Source: Arthrobacter sp. JZ12 (lineage in GTDB: Bacteria; Actinomycetota; Actinomycetes; Actinomycetales; Micrococcaceae). From it: a DNA stretch of 64,000 nucleotides. This document shows, in pieces, positions 61,968 to 64,000 of this stretch. The number at the start of each line of letters is the position of its first letter. Within the stretch, counting starts at the first letter, position 1. The position numbers were made by a program, and so were the translations under genes. Location of the stretch: positions 124,001 through 188,000 of the forward strand of contig NZ_CP045246.1 of NCBI RefSeq assembly GCF_035189165.1. Direction: 5' to 3'. The notes beneath the pieces were generated by a model that had not been told where the DNA came from, searched no databases, and was given only the letters and a program-made list of their open reading frames with translations.

Positions 61968-63211
61968 GGGAGGTGGTTCTCCGCGTCGCTTGAGAGCCGG
62001 GCAGTGGCGGCCGCAGCCCACTCCACAAGGTTCCTGGTCTGGTTGGCGAAGGAATGTTCGTCGCTGCCCCAGGGATCCTTGAAGAAGAAACCTAGGGCCG
62101 GGATGTTGCCCGTCTCTCCGGCCGCGTCCGCGAGTGCCATGAGCCTCGCGAGGTCCAGCACCATGGGTGCGGCGAGCATGGAGTCGAACGCACTCCAGGT
62201 TGTCTGCAGGGTCAGGCGGGATCCAAGGAATCCCTCGATGTTGATGTGGTCCCAGGCGACCTTGGTTTCTCCGAGGTCCTGCACGTTGTCGATGTGGAGT
62301 GGGGTAACGGCGCCCCCGGTAAGCTCCTGCAGGCCGCGGTTCTTGGACTGCAGCTTCCCGGAAACAGCCTGGGGGTCCGCGAGCGTGGCTCCGTCACCAC
62401 CGCCGAGCAGGTTGGTCCCGGCCCAGGACAGTACCCGCAGGCCCCGCGACGCCAGCGCGGGAGCAAGGACGGAGCGCAGCCAAGTCTGTCCGGTTTTGCC
62501 GTCCTGTCCGGCTGTGGCGATTCCCTGGCGATCCGCCAGTATGCGCAACGCCGGCACATTCAGGGCAGTCGACGGCGTGAAGCACACATAGGGGGCGCCG
62601 GCGAGGACCGCGGCGTAGGCACTTACCGAGCTTGGAGGCAGTACAGCCCTTGCCGGGTCCTCGAGCGCGGCCAAAAGCAGGTCCGGATCTTCGAACTCGG
62701 GGGCAGGTGCTGCGGGCGGTTCAGTGGACGCGACATCAAGCACGATCACGCGGGCGAGGCTGTGGGTCTCCCTGAACTCGAGGATGTCCTGGGCCAGGCG
62801 CCGGGCGACCTGTGCCTGGGATTCCGAACCCTGCCCGGGGTCGTAGCCGGGACGGACCCGTTGGTCGGTGTCCACCAGATGCGCGCGCACCGATTCGATG
62901 AGGTGTGGCGGCAGCATCCCGGACTCTACGAGTCCTTCTGCCCGTTTGGCCATGCACACCTCGCTGATGTCATGGCCGCCGATCAGGAGTTCCCGGTAAG
63001 AGGGGAGGGCTACGCCGTCGAACTGCTTCTGCTCCGTGACGCACCCCGTGGGATCCGCGTAGCCGGCGGAGATTGCGGCAAGGCCGGCAGCAGCGGTTGT
63101 TGCCACAGATCCACGCGCTCCAATCAGCCAGATGCCGGTCCTTCCGAACGAATGGACTCGGTTGTCCGCTTGCAGCGGTTCATCCGGGATCCTCTCGGCT
63201 GATGTTCCCAA
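61964..63211 (-). CDS. inositol-3-phosphate synthase family protein
   Basis: A 415-residue MIPS-like NAD-dependent enzyme that would convert glucose 6-phosphate to inositol phosphate. It has the NAD motif IWLIGARGSVATT (31-39), AGQDGKTGQTW (235-244), SWAGTNLLGGGDGATL (262-277), and LGETKVAWDHINIEGFLG (313-330) with the catalytic-type Lys residues K239 and K317 (approximate). The start is TTG 63211 with AAAGGA 9 bases upstream. It is the first gene of the Ebo-like operon, where other operons have EboD. Membership in MIPS is clear; whether it makes inositol phosphate or a related cyclitol phosphate is not. Confidence 0.85.
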   Translation of the reverse strand: MGTSAERIPDEPLQADNRVHSFGRTGIWLIGARGSVATTAAAGLAAISAGYADPTGCVTEQKQFDGVALPSYRELLIGGHDISEVCMAKRAEGLVESGMLPPHLIESVRAHLVDTDQRVRPGYDPGQGSESQAQVARRLAQDILEFRETHSLARVIVLDVASTEPPAAPAPEFEDPDLLLAALEDPARAVLPPSSVSAYAAVLAGAPYVCFTPSTALNVPALRILADRQGIATAGQDGKTGQTWLRSVLAPALASRGLRVLSWAGTNLLGGGDGATLADPQAVSGKLQSKNRGLQELTGGAVTPLHIDNVQDLGETKVAWDHINIEGFLGSRLTLQTTWSAFDSMLAAPMVLDLARLMALADAAGETGNIPALGFFFKDPWGSDEHSFANQTRNLVEWAAAATARLSSDAENHLP

Positions 63212-63295
63212 TTCGGTGTCCTTTCACAGGTGGAGCAAAGCAGGCGGGCAGCGGCCAGGCGCAACACGCAGATGCAGGTGGAGAAGAGTATGGGC

Positions 63296-63333
63296 CGCTC
63301 TCCGGGTGCCGACTGGACGGTACCCGGAGAGCG
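63296..63333 (-). terminator. terminator hairpin before the Ebo-like operon
   Basis: A 12-bp perfect stem (63296-63307 with 63322-63333, CGCTCTCCGGGT) extends inward by a G-T and three GC pairs. It lies 17 bases past the stop of the right-edge isomerase gene and upstream of the synthase. No strong T-run follows on the minus strand. Confidence 0.55.
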
Positions 63334-63349
63334 ACGGGATGCGGCGTGA

Positions 63350-64000
63350 TCAGTAGGAGTAGCAGGTGAGGAAGTTGAAGCTGTCCTCAGCGAACTCACG
63401 GGTTGCCGGAGCGCCATCGCGCTCAATCACGTAGTACTTGACGTGGCCCTGGGCGGCGTCGAGGATCGGACCCCATTCGATGTCCCCTTCACCGACATCG
63501 GTCAGCAGCGGGAAGCTCTGGAATCCGAGGGTGTTGTCGGGCAGGGCGCCGTCCTTGATGTGGAGCAGTTCGATCCGGTCGCCGTAGCGCTCAAGCAGGT
63601 CAACAACGTCGACCCCGGCGTCGGATGCCCAGAAGACGTCCAGCTGGAATGCGACGTAGCGGGGGTCTGTGTTGGCCAGGAGCACTTCATATGCCGTGGT
63701 CCGTTCTCCCGTTTCCGGGTTGGTAACGAGCGTTGTGAACTCCCACCAGTGGTTGTGCCCGAAGTGCTTCCCCGTTCCCGCCTCCGTGGAAAGCTGTCCG
63801 AGGCGGTTCATCGCCTCGGCGGTGGCCAGCACATCCGCGTAAGTGCTTGTACCGTCCCGGTTGATGCCGGGCGATGCCCAGCCTCCGGAACCGGTGTACT
63901 TCTGCCCGATCGTCTTGGCGTACGCAAGCGTCTCGTCGAATGTGGTCTCAGCAGTACTACCGTGCGCCGACGGTGCTTTGAGTCCGTATTCCTTGAGCAG
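63350..64000 (-). CDS. sugar phosphate isomerase/epimerase, N-terminus outside window
   Basis: The frame is open to the right edge (217 codons with stop; 5' end missing). It encodes a TIM-barrel protein with LLKEYGLKAPSAHGS near the visible start, FGHNHWWEFTTLV (metal His/Glu), FQLDVFWASDAGVDVVDLLERYGD (metal Asp), LLHIKDGALPDN and YYVIERDGAPATREFAEDSFNFL at the end. It resembles inosose/keto-sugar isomerases. It may be part of the sugar-cyclitol region, but a hairpin separates it from the synthase gene. Confidence 0.85.
   Translation of the reverse strand: MLKEYGLKAPSAHGSTAETTFDETLAYAKTIGQKYTGSGGWASPGINRDGTSTYADVLATAEAMNRLGQLSTEAGTGKHFGHNHWWEFTTLVTNPETGERTTAYEVLLANTDPRYVAFQLDVFWASDAGVDVVDLLERYGDRIELLHIKDGALPDNTLGFQSFPLLTDVGEGDIEWGPILDAAQGHVKYYVIERDGAPATREFAEDSFNFLTCYSY

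Noticed and set aside
1-64000. CRISPR array, prophage, transposase or integrase
   Set aside because: No regularly spaced repeats, no phage structural genes and no transposase or integrase motifs were seen.

Overview
The window is high-GC DNA with dense, often 1-4 bp overlapping genes, frequent GTG/TTG starts and GGAGG-type ribosome sites. Gene content (fruRKA-ptsH, pta-ackA, a Gls24/AmaP operon, GH15 and GH13 enzymes, DUF6458, an MHS permease) fits a soil actinobacterium of the Micrococcaceae, most like Arthrobacter; this assignment is inference from gene content, not a database match. No prophage, insertion sequence, rRNA operon or CRISPR array was seen.

Region 1 (1-33 kb) is mostly housekeeping and catabolism. 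It begins with the C-terminus of a membrane protein, then a fructose PTS locus (fruR-fruK-fruA, ptsH) and small stress-type membrane proteins. DUF445, GDPD, GH15, zinc alcohol dehydrogenase, AzlCD exporter, pta-ackA, a small methyltransferase/GNAT run, a LysR-MHS-hydroxybutyrate dehydrogenase module, a purine permease, CopC, Usp and CDF proteins follow. Next come a tRNA Glu-Asp-Phe cluster, a convergent response regulator/histidine kinase pair and a five-gene translationally coupled Asp23/Gls24-AmaP envelope operon.

Region 2 (33-43 kb) is an alpha-glucoside system. A GH13 alpha-glucosidase diverges from an ABC importer (binding protein and two permeases), followed by a LacI regulator; an AAGCGCTT palindrome lies in the divergent promoter. 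AlaX, an uncharacterised protein, exonuclease III and NAD synthetase separate it from region 3.

Region 3 (43.1-64 kb) is the most interesting part. A ribose-type ABC importer is split between divergent operons. The minus arm adds two Gfo/Idh/MocA dehydrogenases and two TIM-barrel isomerases; the plus arm adds a polyprenyl diphosphate synthase and ends near a ROK regulator. Facing it is a minus-strand, translationally coupled Ebo-like operon in this order: inositol-phosphate synthase, UbiA prenyltransferase (EboC-like), a TIM-barrel-EboA fusion, TatD-like hydrolase (EboB-like), EboE and EboF. A secreted sugar dehydrogenase with a PKD domain lies downstream and carries a one-base frameshift.

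My main hypothesis is that the canonical Ebo cyclitol-forming enzyme (EboD, a dehydroquinate-synthase relative) is here replaced by an inositol-phosphate synthase. The nearby polyprenyl synthase could supply the isoprenoid donor for EboC. This would be a route to a prenylated cyclitol or sugar-like metabolite, possibly co-regulated with sugar uptake. The product is unknown and the link is inferred from gene order.
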